From Leptoclinus maculatus (taxonomy: Eukaryota; Chordata; Actinopteri; Perciformes; Stichaeidae), in assembly GCA_032191485.1 (NCBI GenBank), contig JAVDOI010000016.1, forward strand, positions 7,226,270 through 7,290,269: a stretch of DNA of 64,000 nt. Direction: 5' to 3'. This document shows, piece by piece, positions 10,460-22,318 of the stretch. The notes below the pieces were generated by a model. It was not told the origin of the DNA, searched no databases, and was given only the letters and a program-made list of their open reading frames with translations. Position numbers and translations under genes: made by a program. How positions within the stretch are numbered: the first letter of the stretch is position 1; every line of letters begins with the position of its first letter.

Positions 10460-13400
10460 ATCGTCACGTAACTCTTTGATGGTTTTCCTCAGGTTTTTCT
10501 TTGTCTCAGAATATTGTTCATTGTCTTCTTTTATAACCTGTTCAAAAATATACAGATGGAAAACAAATGAGATATTTATTGACTCAGTTAGTATTAAAGT
10601 GTGTACACTTATGTCAACTCACAACACATTCCCATCTTCCTACAGTAAGTAAACCTGACTTGCAAACAAACAGCATGTTAATGATAATTAATTTTACAAC
10701 ATGGGGAAAAATATGACTTATATTCCCCAGAACACGCGAGTCAGATTAGAGAGCATGTCGTAGCATAAAAGCAGGCTTTAAATTGCCTCTACCCGTTTTC
10801 TCATGTGTGAATGTCGATGAAACCCACGATTCGAAGCCTGCCACACCTTCATTATCAATTATTATTATCAAGAAGCTTTGTCAGGTGGCAAAGTACTGAA
10901 CATTTGTTTACAAATGCTTATCTGATTTACAGCTCCTTATCAATTGCTAATAGGTTTACTCCTAACTCTATAATACGTGGTGATAAAACAAGCTGTTACA
11001 CAGAGAAACTGTGCCAAAAGCAACACAGCTAGATACCTCACAGAGGTGCAAAGGACTCTTTTGAAATTCTCCACCTGCAACGGGTGAAGTACTGTAACAT
11101 AGTTATCCACATCTCATGCCACAACCACAAATATGAAGGCATGTTAAGTCACTGACTGCCTCTCCCCTGCTTTCCAGCCAGGTGGGGTGTGAAGGTGGTG
11201 CAGACAGCAGGCTGTTATAACTCTCATCCTGCTCCGTCACATCCACAGTATCTGCTCCACCGCTGGCCTACAGAGTGGTAGCACATATAAAAATACAGAT
11301 ACAGATGAATAAAAACATTTGCTTTGACACATTGCTTAACCTTTAATCTATTAATGAACGAGGGCTTTGCATGTATAATAAATTATATTTAATATCTATG
11401 GTTTTGTGTAATATTCATACCAGATTTATACCACGATGCTTTCATTAAGACCACAAAGTGCTGAGCTGTTTATCGCTGAAACAGCTCAGAAACAAACAAT
11501 TCACATTTATCATTATAGTCTTTACATTTACTGGGATGCCTCACACTTTTATCACCCACAGCACCAACATAATCTGCTTCCTAGTAAAGTCTGTCATACA
11601 ATGTACTTTAGGGAGGCATTAATTCAGTTTCATAACCGTTATGGAGGTTGTAGTTTGTGTTGTGTTGTACGGAGAGGTGTTTATATGTTTTTTTTCCCAA
11701 ACACATAAAACATTCAGTATAACTGAACAACGTACCTTTCCTGAAGGTAGGATTTATTGCAGGGCTGATGTATGAAACAGCATTAGTTTTAGCATGTGAG
11801 TGTATGTTCTGCAATTGCAGTGAACTGTTTGGAGTTTCAAAGGCAACAAACATCATTATAGTCAGTACACTGTTATGTGTAATTATGTAATTTACTGCTA
11901 AAACAGAATAGGATATCATTTACCTCACTTTCCTCTGGTTTTACTGTGCTAGCAGGAGATCCTCGGCCCCACTCAGGCAAATCAATGAGGACGGGATTCT
12001 CAGTATTGAATATGGTCTTCAAGAAACGATTCATAGACCGACTGTACTCCCTCGCTTCATTCACCTTACCAGCATCCGTGCCTTTAATTCTGTATGGAGC
12101 CATGGAAAACACAAGGTATACACAATAAGAGAGCAGATATATGACGATAATGATGGCCAGTTGATCCATAAATCCAAATAAAATTAGAAATAAAATGATA
12201 TGATCTTTCAAAAACAACCCATGCTGTCTATAAATGGAAATAAAGTGAAATGTAGAGTTCAAGGCCTTAATAATTATTTTCACAGGTAGCCATTTTGTGT
12301 TTGTAATATAACCATGAATAATCAAGTGTAAGAGTAGAATAACCTTAACGGCTAAGGCTGATAATATTATACATTGTTATTATCTACAAATCCCATGAAA
12401 TGTGTTAAATGTATAATTTCAGACTTCCCTACCTCGCCTGTGGCACTGTGCACCAAGCCCATTTGTTTCTACTGAAGACGTACATTTTTTAAAACTTAAA
12501 AAAAAATATATATATAGTTTCATTTTTTAAAAAGGTTTTGAAGCTATTTCATAAAACTGGTGGGCACTGTCTTTTTTGTATGAATGTTACTCAAACACGA
12601 GTAAGTTGTGCTTTAATTGAGGACTATTTTCAGCTGTGCTATTTGGTGCACTGGTGAGTATTCATGTCACCAGGAGCGTGTGTCAAAATAGAAATAAATA
12701 AATCACGGTACCTGTGTTGATCACAACGAAGGAGCAGATCAGAGATGTGTAAAGCTGAGACTCAGTGGTGTATTTTCAATAGTTTTTGGACAAAATTGAT
12801 CTTTATGGCACAGAGGAATAAGCTACTGTAAGACTTTGGCTACAGAGACACTACTTGTACTTCTCAATTAATTGTTGGTTTTGGTCTTTTCATGGGATTT
12901 GTAAAAAAAAATCCTTCTTCTGGATCCTATTTATGGAAGATTAAAATAGTTTTCCTACAACTAGAAACTGCTATGGAAAAGGAAAACATCTTTAAACTTC
13001 AAAACAAAAGCGTGCAGGGGCGAGCGGAGGAGGCGGACGTGGAATGTGATCCTATTCAGTGGTGAGAGTTGGCTGTGAAATTTATTGGATCTTTGTTTTC
13101 CTGCAGATTATGATCAAGATCCCCCTTGACCCACCACTTCAGTTGTATTTATTTTACTTTCCTCGAGGCCAACGCTCAGAGAGGAAAAATACAGTTTAAA
13201 ATGCACTCTATCAAACAGCATAAGAGCGGCATCACTACTGCGAGCAACAGTTCCCTCTGCTGTTCACAGCTGTGCGTTATGTAAGCATGGCAGACTGCTT
13301 GCTGGTTTACCTGAGATCAGTGCACACGAGAGAGCCATCTTTAAAGCCAGCAGTGAGGAGTGTCTGGCTGTCTGCAGAAAAGGTCACGCTCCGAACTCCA

Positions 13401-15191
13401 CCCAGACGGCACGAATGACATTGCAGTTCAATGTGCTGCTCCTATAGGTGCGGCAGCAGCATTGTAATGCACACCACAGATAATGGAAACAAGATTCAAA
13501 AGTTGACAAGGAGTAATTAAGACTAAATAAAAGGAGCTCCTACCATGGAAGCCGTTTCTCGGATAAGTAGGAGGCCATCTCGGCCCACGGAAGCCAGCCA
13601 TAACTGATGAGGAGACAGACTGAGAGAGGCAGGGCCCAGAGGGTGACCCCTCACTTCCTGCTCTGGTTTGAGCTGGACCGCCTGTTCACTGGAGAGGCCG
13701 TCTGTGTCCTGGGCAGAATAATCAGGGATCAGGATAATGTGTTGATGACTGGCAAAATAAAATAGTAGTTTACTATGATTGTATCAATGATATTTCAGGT
13801 GGATGAAGACATCATAATAATCTGTCACATTAGGCAGCAGTGAACCTGGGGAAGCTCAAATCGCTGAAGACTTTTCCTCTTTTGGCAGTAAGCAAAGACC
13901 TCACTGAGTCCCAGAACACAGGATTCAAGAGGATGAGGCACTTCGTATCTGGACTCTTTGAGGACGAGTGTAGACAGACAACCGTGTCGGTCTACACAAT
14001 CTGGACCTGCAGGTCAGCAAAGGCACATCATCAATGTGTTAGAAAATAATGAATTGGAAACAGTCAAAGCTTATTACCAGCTTGGTGATTTTACCTATCA
14101 TGTAGAGACAGCACCTTAAAATACACTACGGACATATTTTTAGTTCTATAACTCACAATGCTCTTCTGCAGCCACACATTAGATCTAATGTTTGCACTTT
14201 CCTCTCGAGACCCGTCTGTCTCGTGGTCTTTCTTGCTCAACAGGCTGCATAAACTTTGGGTGTGGTTTTGTAAACCGCTCAGTCGTTTTTCCTCTAAACA
14301 GTGTGTTGGTGACAACACGTCTAAACAATTGGATACAAATGTCCAGTTGAGTACTATTAATGGGTTCTGCTAATGTCTCTGTCTCTGCTAACTGTAGTCC
14401 ACTGTCAGAGCATTCCCATGGATGAATTATGAGACTCCCAGCCTTTAAACAATAAGAACAAAAGGCAGGAGAAAGTATCGTAAACTGCATCGCCATTATT
14501 TACTGCTGAAGCGCTCCTTACTGACAGGAGATGATTCATTAATCGCCGGTTGCAAAGTAAATTATTATCTCATGTTCAATGTTCCATCGTATCTTTCATC
14601 TTTGATACTGTCCCCACCAGACTGTTCAGAGAGGTAATGGGTATTAACAGCTCTCTCTCCTCTGTACCACATTATCGTATGAGGGTCAACCAGTTCTGAC
14701 TTAAAAAACGTCTGACCAATTATCCAAAATTCCCCTAATTAAAGAACAATATAGAGAATGACTAGGGAATGAATCCACTATATCATTGCTGTACCTGAAA
14801 GTTTCCTGGTAGGCAAAGAGAGCACCGTGAGCTCCTGTCCTGTGCACACAAGAACTTTCACCTGCTCACTGTCTCTGATGCACTGAGTGGAAAGTGACAA
14901 AACGGGTCCGGGAACAACTGGAAAATCAAATGCCAAAAGGATGCAGGTGAGCTTGATCTCGCTTCTAGTTGAAGTGTTACAGTAATAAGGCAATTATTTT
15001 CTATATAGCTATAGATACATTGTAAGATAAAATGATAAAAGTAACATCTCTAATCAACAAAGTAAAGAGTATCTACCTGTGTATCCTAAGACTGAAAACG
15101 TCTTTGATGGCCTTGCGTCTAGTACATAGATATATGAATCTGAGGCACCTGTGAGAAGGTAGTGCCCCTCTTGATCAAAACTGTAAAAGCA

Positions 15192-15237
<46 letters not shown>

Positions 15238-18200
15238 TATACAGTATATAAAAACAATAAGAAAGGTTGCAACCATTTTAATATGACAGTTTAATTTGCT
15301 TTGCTGACTAGAAGTCCAGGAGCAGTTGTCCTCTCAGGGTTTTATGGGTAGAGATAAACCACGCCTCTTCCTCGTAAATGTATGATGTGTATAATACTTT
15401 GTTAGTGTTAAACTGAAACTCTGTGGCATCACAGGGATAGAAGATACTTACACTAGTTGATCCACAGGAGTGTGGTAGAGATGAAGCCGGTGCACCAGGC
15501 GAGGTTGCTGCTGCCTGTTCAGGTCAACGAAGAGGACGTTTCCTGAAGCCGTTCCAACAGCTGCGTATTGTGCAATAGGACAGCAGGCCAGACTTGTCAC
15601 CTATAAGCAGACACAGATTACAAGCTTAAACTTTACTTCTATTCTGTTTAATTTCTCCTCCTAAATTTTCAGAACAGGTGTATTAATGTGGCACCGCTGA
15701 TATGTTCTGAACGTTCATTATGTTGTGACTCTGACCTCAGCCTGAAGAGACAGGGAACCAAGACAAATGCCATCTGCAGACCACAGCTGCAGTGCTCCAG
15801 AATCTGTCACCGACTGCAATCAGCACAAAAACACAAACATCCCCACTGACTGAAGAGACATTGACCCCAAATTACACATGCCATCATGAGACACTGTCAT
15901 TCTTGAGTAAGACAAGTGATTTACCACACAGATGTTTTTGTCAGTGTGTGACAAAGCTGCTGCCACAAAGTTGCCGCTGAGAACATCCGGGAGTTTCACA
16001 ATCTCGTCAGACCGGGATGAGTTTAACACATAGATTTGACCCTGAAGAACAAGAAGCCTGTTATGTTCTAATCATCTATTTTCTTTTCTCTCAGTTACAT
16101 GTTATTATTTAATTAAATGTCATGTGACTTTATGTACAATAAGCCACACTGAGGACCATTTAAGTACTTACTGTATAAGAGGAATGTTTCATAGTCAGGG
16201 GAGTACATCACAGTTGTGACAGGTCCTTCTAACTAAGAATACTTCAAAATAAAAGTCAAGGCAATAGAATGACCATATGCAAGACATTCTTTGACTGCCC
16301 ATTGGTTTCCTCCTGTCTGACTTCTGGAGGGAGACTGTTACTGTTACGTTAAAAGACGCCAGAGTTTAATTTTAAGTTATGATGACTTGGCCTTATGTAA
16401 CCTCCTCAGTCCGGCGATGACTTTGCATTATTTTCCCTTTGTCATAAAGCTGACAGTACAGGTTTGTTAAAGGAGTGTATTGAGTCCAAACAGTAATTAT
16501 CTGTACCACTGAATGTAATTATTATTTTCTCTCAGTTACATGTTATTATCTAATTAAATGTCATGTGACTTTATGTACAATAAGCCACACTGAGGTACAA
16601 TTCAAGTACTTACTGTATTAGACGAAAAGAGTAATGTTTCATAGTCAGGGGAGTACATCACAGTTGTGACAGGTTCTTCTAATTTCCACGTTTGTGTGAT
16701 GTTGATCTGAGTCACTTTGATTTGCAGACAGTGCACCACACCCTCCTGTGAAACATGCATTTTAAGGTGCTTTTAAATTTGAGAAATTGAGAATTCCCCA
16801 TGGCTGAAATGACAAATCACACCACAGATTGGCAGAAGAGTTTTGAACGTGTCGTACTCAGTGAGCCGAGCAGATGTTAATGGACGCATGGGCCAGTACC
16901 TTTCCTACAGCAATCAAACCATTCCGGGCAAGGGTTAAACCTCGAAAGTTGCTCTGTCGGAGTTCACGGATTGCATCAGCAGCTGAACAAAAATGAAACA
17001 CAAATCAGATGTAAATTGTCTTTTCTGTTGCAAAATAAAAATAAGGCAATACAATGACTATTCAAATATCTGCCACGTGCCATGTGTGTGTTTGTTTACT
17101 TGTGGGGTTGAAGATGACTGAGACAGAGAGGCTCTCTGGGTCAACAAGGAGCAGAAAGCCTTCCACACAGCCCACAAAAAGCTTGGATGTGGGTGTCCAG
17201 CAGATGGCACAAGTAGTTAGTCTGGCTTTGGTGCAGAGTTTAGTCTGCGTAAACACATGTGGAGTTGTGTAACAGTCTTTGTTTTTGTGCAAACATATTA
17301 AAAGAAGTGGTGAAAGTGTATTGTATTTGTGTATTTGTGTATAAATGACAATACCACAATGCGTTCTGCCTTGTCTCCCTTGAGCCCTGAGATAGCTGAT
17401 GGAGGCATCTCAAGACTGAAATAGGGCAGTTTGTCGCTGACAGTATGAGAGGTGGGCACCAATCTCTCAACAAAGGAGCGATCAGTTGTTGGAAGCTCTA
17501 TCACACTGCAATGCAACAAAAATGAGAAATATCAGTCTCCATTGCACTTGCTGCTTATTGAACATAAAGCGATAAACGCAGGTAATGTTTGTTAATTTAT
17601 CAGTTACATCACATGCAATGCTACCACAGCCAGGTCTGCTTCACCTTGGTTTCAGGACATGAAAGCTGGCACTCTTCTCAATAGTCCAGACAGTGAGGGA
17701 CGTGCTGCCCAACGCACAGAGCTGGAGCCAATTCAGAGGGTTGAACACCAAAGAAGTGACATCCTGCCCAGCGTGTGGTTGTGTACAAATTGGCTCCGCG
17801 TTTTCCCAGTTCCTGCATCACACCGTCATAATTACAGTAACAGAGCTGCTCAGACCTAAATAAACATAAATGAAAAATCTGGAATACACGATATATAAAG
17901 TGGTGTGCTGCTTCTTTCAATGGCTTACCACACTGTTATGGTGTGATCTGGCAGAGATGAACAACAGCCCAAATAAGGACCACCAGTACTTAGTGTAAGA
18001 GATGTGTAGTCCAGTTGTGCTGCGCCTAGAAGAAAGAAAATAGCCTAAATGTAGGATGGATGCATACATACAAACAAACAGTAAGAACTCAAGACATCTT
18101 GGAAGAAAATGACCGTTAAATAAAAATAAAAACATCACCCAGTTGAAATATTATTGCATTTGCATAGATAATGATCTCTGCTGGGAGAAAATATCTTACC

Positions 18201-18584
18201 TTTTAGTTCATTCTTCAACTGTAACTCGGGGAAAATGTACACAAATATAGAGGGGGAGAGCTTTTCCTCGGAGAAAGCAAAGGTCCCATTGTTGCCATTG
18301 GCTGTTAATGTACCAACTCCTCTTCCAGGACTCTGGAGCACATTTAGCTTTTTTGTCTCCAGGTTGAGGAAACAGATGTTAATCCCACATGTGTAGCAAA
18401 CTGTTTCATTATCGACAAACTCGATACTCTTGTTTGTAAAGCCTCGTATCCACCTAGAGTGAGTAAAACACAGGATATATAAAATGTGGTTGAGATAAAA
18501 CTGTGATAAAAACGGAACATAAACATTATAGATATGTGTTGTAGCAGCAACATACCTGACTTCTAAACTTCCAATGTCATCCAT
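10460..18584 (-). CDS. cfap43: Cilia- and flagella-associated protein 43, N-terminal half (partial, 19 exons)
   Basis: CFAP43 is a WD-repeat protein of motile cilia and sperm flagella. Together with CFAP44 it is known to tether an inner dynein arm (I1/f) to the axonemal doublet. Exons from the start: 18556-18584, 18200-18453, 17929-18025, 17645-17812, 17355-17505, 17100-17244, 16900-16982, 16614-16745, 15926-16042, 15736-15813, 15452-15600, 15077-15180, 14795-14917, 13900-14006, 13544-13708, 13311-13441, 11924-12089, 11157-11267 and 10460-10537. All phases agree, giving 2388 nt (796 codons). The start is MDDIGSLEVRWIRGF. WD-like blades include GSTSLTVWTI, NGLIAVGK, GALQLWSADG, DSYIYVLDAR and SVTFSADSQTLLTAGFKDGS. 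The last two exons turn acidic and coiled-coil-like (KEDNEQYSETKKNLRKT). Family members are about twice this long, so the 3' exons lie beyond the left edge, past the satellite. Confidence 0.9.
15195..15235. repeat. (CA)n microsatellite in a cfap43 intron
   Basis: An uninterrupted CA run of about 20 repeats lies just upstream (minus strand) of the cfap43 exon at 15077-15180, close to its acceptor. Length variation could affect the splice-site context. Confidence 0.95.
16084..16232 (-). pseudogene. Partial duplicate of cfap43 exon 8 and its donor-side intron
   Basis: This segment closely matches 16525-16682, which holds the last 69 nt of cfap43 exon 8 (16614-16745) and the start of the following intron. 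The copy has no acceptor end and lacks 8 nt near the donor side of the exon, so it could not be spliced in frame. The two copies lie 441 bp apart in direct orientation. The spacer holds the segment at 16291-16463 that also occurs in gsto1 intron 1. Confidence 0.85.
16291..16463 (+). repeat. Segment shared with gsto1 intron 1 (copy 1)
   Basis: Matches 19308-19460 along its length, with small indels. Shared landmarks are TTGACTGC, TTGGTTTCCTCCTGTC, ACTTCTGGAGGGAGACTGTT, GTAACCTCCTCAGTCCGG and ACAGTACAGGT. It could be a copied piece of the gsto1 intron or a low-copy dispersed repeat. Confidence 0.85.
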
Positions 18585-18671
18585 TTTATGCCAACAATAA
18601 AGCTACACACAGTGAAATTAAACACTTTTTTTTCATCAACACAACCGACAAACAAACGGCCAAGTCCTAAC

Positions 18672-18685
18672 GTATCCCTGGCAAC
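18672..18685. promoter_or_regulatory. RFX X-box-like motif, cfap43 promoter
   Basis: GTATCC-CT-GGCAAC lies 87 bp upstream of the cfap43 start codon. The GGCAAC half matches the X-box half-site RGYAAC exactly; the other half has one mismatch. RFX factors commonly drive motile-cilia genes through such sites near the start. Function here is inferred. Confidence 0.5.
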
Positions 18686-18689
18686 CAGT

Positions 18690-18790
18690 AAACTTCTTCT
18701 TCTTCTGTTTTTACGGCGGTTGGCATCCAGCTTAATGGTGGCATTAGCGCCACCTTCTGCTCAAGAGTGTGTAGCAGCCAATAGACTTTC
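18690..18790. repeat. Dispersed-repeat-like segment upstream of cfap43
   Basis: TTCTTCTTCTG followed by TTACGGCGGTTGGCATCCAG and a TAATGGTGGCATTAGCGCC stretch. It resembles a short element that recurs in fish genomes, recognised from memory only. The segment at 18746-18760, read on the minus strand, also resembles a CTCF core with two mismatches. Confidence 0.35.
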
Positions 18791-18794
18791 TCAA

Positions 18795-18930
18795 TAGACA
18801 ACCTTTCCCACAATAAAAAAATAAAATAAAATGAAATGAAATGTAATACAATTTAATTAAATGTAATACAATGTAATACAATGTAATGCAATTTAATAAA
18901 ATATAATTTAATTAAAAAAATTATAATAAT
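18795..18930. repeat. Degenerate AT-rich tandem repeat
   Basis: Repeated TGTAATACAA and AATAAAATG-type words run through this stretch between the cfap43 and gsto1 starts. It is simple-sequence DNA inside the divergent promoter interval. Confidence 0.8.
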
Positions 18931-19078
18931 AATACCACATCAACCTATATTTTGTCCTCCACGTTTTACACTCTAGACATATATCCCTGCATTTCCTATC
19001 ATATCCTATTAAGAACCCTCGTGTCCTTTAAGGAAGCTAACAGCACCTCTGCTGCCTCTCCTATGTTCGGCACCAGAA

Positions 19079-19145
19079 GTCTCCTAGGCAACTACCCTGT
19101 CATGCTATTGGCTGATGCTCTATCTGACAAGCCCTTACCGGAAGT
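19079..19145. promoter_or_regulatory. Second X-box-like site, inverted CCAAT and ETS motif upstream of gsto1
   Basis: GTCTCC-TA-GGCAAC at 19079-19092 is a second X-box-like motif with the same perfect GGCAAC half. ATTGG (inverted CCAAT box) is at 19107-19111 and ACCGGAAGT (ETS type) at 19137-19145. The cluster lies about 110-175 bp before the gsto1 ATG and probably marks a TATA-less core promoter. No TATA box is seen at a fitting distance. Confidence 0.5.
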
Positions 19146-19253
19146 AGGCTAAACGTATATTTCAGCAAAAGACACCCGATATCGCTGTATACAATCAGTC
19201 ACCTGCTCCTCTCGTGCCCAGACTACGATACTTTCGACACCAGAAGTGTGATC

Positions 19254-21427
19254 ATGTCTACAGAAAAGTGTCTCGCCAAAGGTAAGACTATACGTGCTGC
19301 CAGGTGTTTGACTGCTCGTTGGTTTCCTCCTGTCGGACTTCTGGAGGGAGACTGTTACGCCAGAGTTTAATTTAAAGTTTTGATAACTCTTGTGTAACCT
19401 CCTCAGTCCGGAGATGACTCGGCATTATTTAGCCTTTGTCATAAAGCTAACAGTACAGGTCATATATATATCATATAATGTAATGTATCCAATACAAGTT
19501 TATGTTTTCAGACCGCAGAATGTTCTCTTTAACATTGTTATCGTATATATTGCATTACTGTGTTTTTTTTTATGGATTTACTAACATGGATAAAGTATTT
19601 TAATGCTGTAGTTGGTCGAGGTGGGGCTATATGTACAGTTATATATTTATATACTGATAGTTTAATCTGTACAAAATCATCATATTCTACATGTTTTACA
19701 GGTTTGGCATGTAGATCATAAATCGACAAATAAACTAATAACTGTAGCTGTAAGATAAGTTGGTATAAAGTACTTTTTTCTCTGAAATTATTTGAAGTTG
19801 AAGTAAAAAGTAGCATGAAATGGGAACACTTAAGTTATGTACAAGTACCTCAAAAAGGTACTCGCGTTCATCACTTGCCTAAATATTCGTATTACTCACT
19901 ACAGCTGTTTTAATGGGAAAACTCAAAATTCCCAAACAAATTGCCAAAATAAAGCCAGCTCACTGTTTGTTGTCACTCGCTGTCTTTTTATGAATGTATA
20001 CTATAATGTGCATGGATTTATAGTCTGCATTGGTTGTGATTTTTAGAGATTTAAAGTACATAACAGTAACAGAGGTGAACGTTCAGGCATGAATGGTAGC
20101 AAACATAAATCATCACACTCTATATTTGTGCTTAGTCATGTATGGAAATTGCCATCTTTTTCTTTCAGGGAGTGCCGCACCCGGTCCTTTCCTCAGCGGC
20201 CTCAGACTTTACAGCATGAGATTCTGCCCCTTCGCCGAGAGGACCAGATTGGTGCTGAACGCCAAAGGGATCGAGTAAAGACACGTTTTATAATTATAAA
20301 ACCATACCGTCACTACTTCCAGAACCTGAAATACCTGTGTGCCTTTTGATTACACAACCTGCTTTTGTCTTTCAGACATGAGACTATCAACATCAACCTT
20401 AAGGACAAGCCAGAGTGGTTCCTTGAGAAGAATCCTCTTGGACTTGTTCCAACCCTGGAGACCTCTGCTGGTGATCTGATATGCGAGTCTGCCATCACCT
20501 GTGAATACCTGGAGGATGTTTACCCGGAGAAGAAGAAGCTGCTTCCTTCCTGTGCTCTGGGTAAAGCGAAACAGAAGATGATGCTGGAGCATTTTTCCAA
20601 GGTGCACTCTATGAAGACTTTATATCTGGTGCTTTGTTTTGTATACTTTCTACTGTTACTATCAAATAATGATATTAATGCCACTGTTTACTACAGATTG
20701 TACCATACATTTACAAGATTGCAATGGGGAAAAAGAAGGGCGAGGATGTCTCAGGACCGGAAGCTGAACTGAAAGAGAAGTTTTCCAAATTGAACGAGGT
20801 AGGTTGACAAGTAGAGCGCTCTGGATTCTCACCTGATGTGATTTGGTAGGTTGTGAAGTTAAACCTGTACCCAGGAATAAGCGTGGGCACAACTAGTTTA
20901 CAGTGTTTCGTACAGGGCTGATAAGCGTCTGTTTATTTCTCAGGACCTGGCTAACAAGAAGACCAAGTTCTTCGGTGGGGATTCCATCACAATGATCGAC
21001 TACATGATGTGGCCATGGTTTGAGAGGCTGGAGAGCTTTGGGCTGAAACCGTAAGCAATACTCTCCCAAGACATTTCAAAAATAAATATATTTATGGAAG
21101 CATTTCACTCAAGGTAAAAAGTACAAATATGAGGTACAGTACAAAAGTAAGACAGAGCAGGGAATGTCATCAGAACAGAGCAAACAAGTCTTCTTCCGTC
21201 ACCACGTCTGATATGTCATATTATTTCACGATGTGTTGTATTCAGGTGAATGATTTGATTCCCGTTGTCTTTGCAGCTTCCTTGACGGCACACCTGAGCT
21301 GAAGAAGTGGGCCGAGCGAATGTTGGAGGACCCGGCTGTCAAAGCCACCCTGCACAGTGTGGACACCCACACGGCCTTCATCAAGAGCTTCGGGGAGGGG
21401 AAACCCGACTACGACTACGGCCTGTAG
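19254..21427 (+). CDS. gsto1: Glutathione S-transferase omega (complete, 6 coding exons)
   Basis: Omega-class GSTs are cytosolic thiol transferases with dehydroascorbate- and methylarsonate-reductase activity that use a catalytic cysteine. Exons: 19254-19281, 20169-20274, 20376-20601, 20697-20798, 20944-21050 and 21277-21427, giving 720 nt and 239 aa, the usual family length. The active site is Cys29 in SMRFCPFAERT. The thioredoxin-like N-domain continues to NPLGLVPTLE and ESAITCEYLED, the glutathione-binding region. The helical C-domain carries MIDYMMWPWFERLE. The start is the first ATG before a GTAAGA donor. AATAAA at 21660-21665 suits the 3' end. The gene is divergent from cfap43 and convergent with itprip, as in the human GSTO-CFAP43-ITPRIP cluster. 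Whether it is the one-to-one orthologue of GSTO1 or pre-dates the GSTO1/GSTO2 split is not settled. Confidence 0.94.
19308..19460 (+). repeat. Segment shared with a cfap43 intron (copy 2)
   Basis: The partner of 16291-16463, sitting just after the gsto1 exon 1 donor. Because similarity seems to fade towards the exon boundary, this may be the source copy. Confidence 0.85.
19735..19870. repeat. Old dispersed repeat of the AAGTACTT family in gsto1 intron 1
   Basis: AAGTAAAAAGTAGCATGAAA, ACACTTAAGT and AAGTACCTC words are typical of a very common teleost interspersed repeat. Related relics occur at about 24950-25625 and 26945-27110. The family name cannot be given without a library. Confidence 0.6.
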
Positions 21428-21659
21428 AAAAGAAGTGACCAAAAGCTTAAACCGTCCCGTTTATTATTCATATCCATCTTTTTGATTATGTTACTCTGGG
21501 GTCATGTCTTAGCAAATACTATGATGAGTTAACATCGAAGGGGTACGTTTTTATTGGCTGTGTATTTTGTTATTGAGGTAAAAATAGGAATCATAATGGA
21601 AATGAGGTTCAGTGAAGTAAATTGACTCGATGTGTTTTCAATGATCCAGCGCTTTCTCT

Positions 21660-21665
21660 AATAAA
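21660..21665 (+). terminator. gsto1 polyadenylation signal
   Basis: AATAAA lies 233 nt after the gsto1 stop. A second AATAAA at about 21709 and a poly-C run (21736-21747) follow. The itprip 3' end must lie opposite this region. Confidence 0.75.
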
Positions 21666-21747
21666 GACTGTGGATGTAATAACTCTGGCCTGAATTTTCT
21701 GTCTGTTTTAATAAACAATAACTACATTAGGTTCTCCCCCCCCCCCC

Positions 21748-22318
21748 AGACTACGCAGGATGGTCTAATTTAATAAAGTGAAGACAACAGAGCAGAAATG
21801 TAACAGGCAAAACAAAATGCTTTTTGATAAGCAATACAAAACATTGCACTATTAATAGCTGCCATCAGTATGAATGAAAACCAAAGCACTGCTATACTGT
21901 TTAGACCGGCGTATTATGAGAGGTATTTCTGTTCAAATGTTTTCCCAACTGACAAAAAGTGCATTGTATTTAAAGGTAAATGATGAAATGCAGTTCTAAA
22001 ATGATCTTTTAATTAGATTGCTGCTGCTTCTTAAAGGTTGACGGATATCTACTGTAAAATCTCTCCTACAGTCGTTGAATTGGAGTCCTTTAGTCACATT
22101 AGTTACCTTGTCAAGTGTGAAGAAAGCAGCTGCAGCAAAAAAAAAAATACTTCATGTCAAGATATCAGCTGTAACTAAAATAACTGTTGTAAGTGCACCC
22201 TTCTCATCTGAGTAATTGTGTATCATGTGCAACTATTTGTAACAACGGAATGATATTTAAAGATCTGCCGGAGCGTAAGTCGTGATACGAAACACGGCCA
22301 TAGCTCACAGACTTTCAT
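21748..22318. other. gsto1-itprip convergent interval
   Basis: AT-rich sequence between two 3' ends, probably itprip 3' UTR on the minus strand. Minus-strand ATTAAA signals read at about 21766 and 22010. No coding exon was found. Confidence 0.5.

Noticed and set aside
17813..17855. Upstream acceptor for cfap43 exon 4 at 17855
   Set aside because: It gives a frame that stops inside the exon, whereas the acceptor at 17812 yields WNWENAEPICTQ in phase with neighbouring exons.
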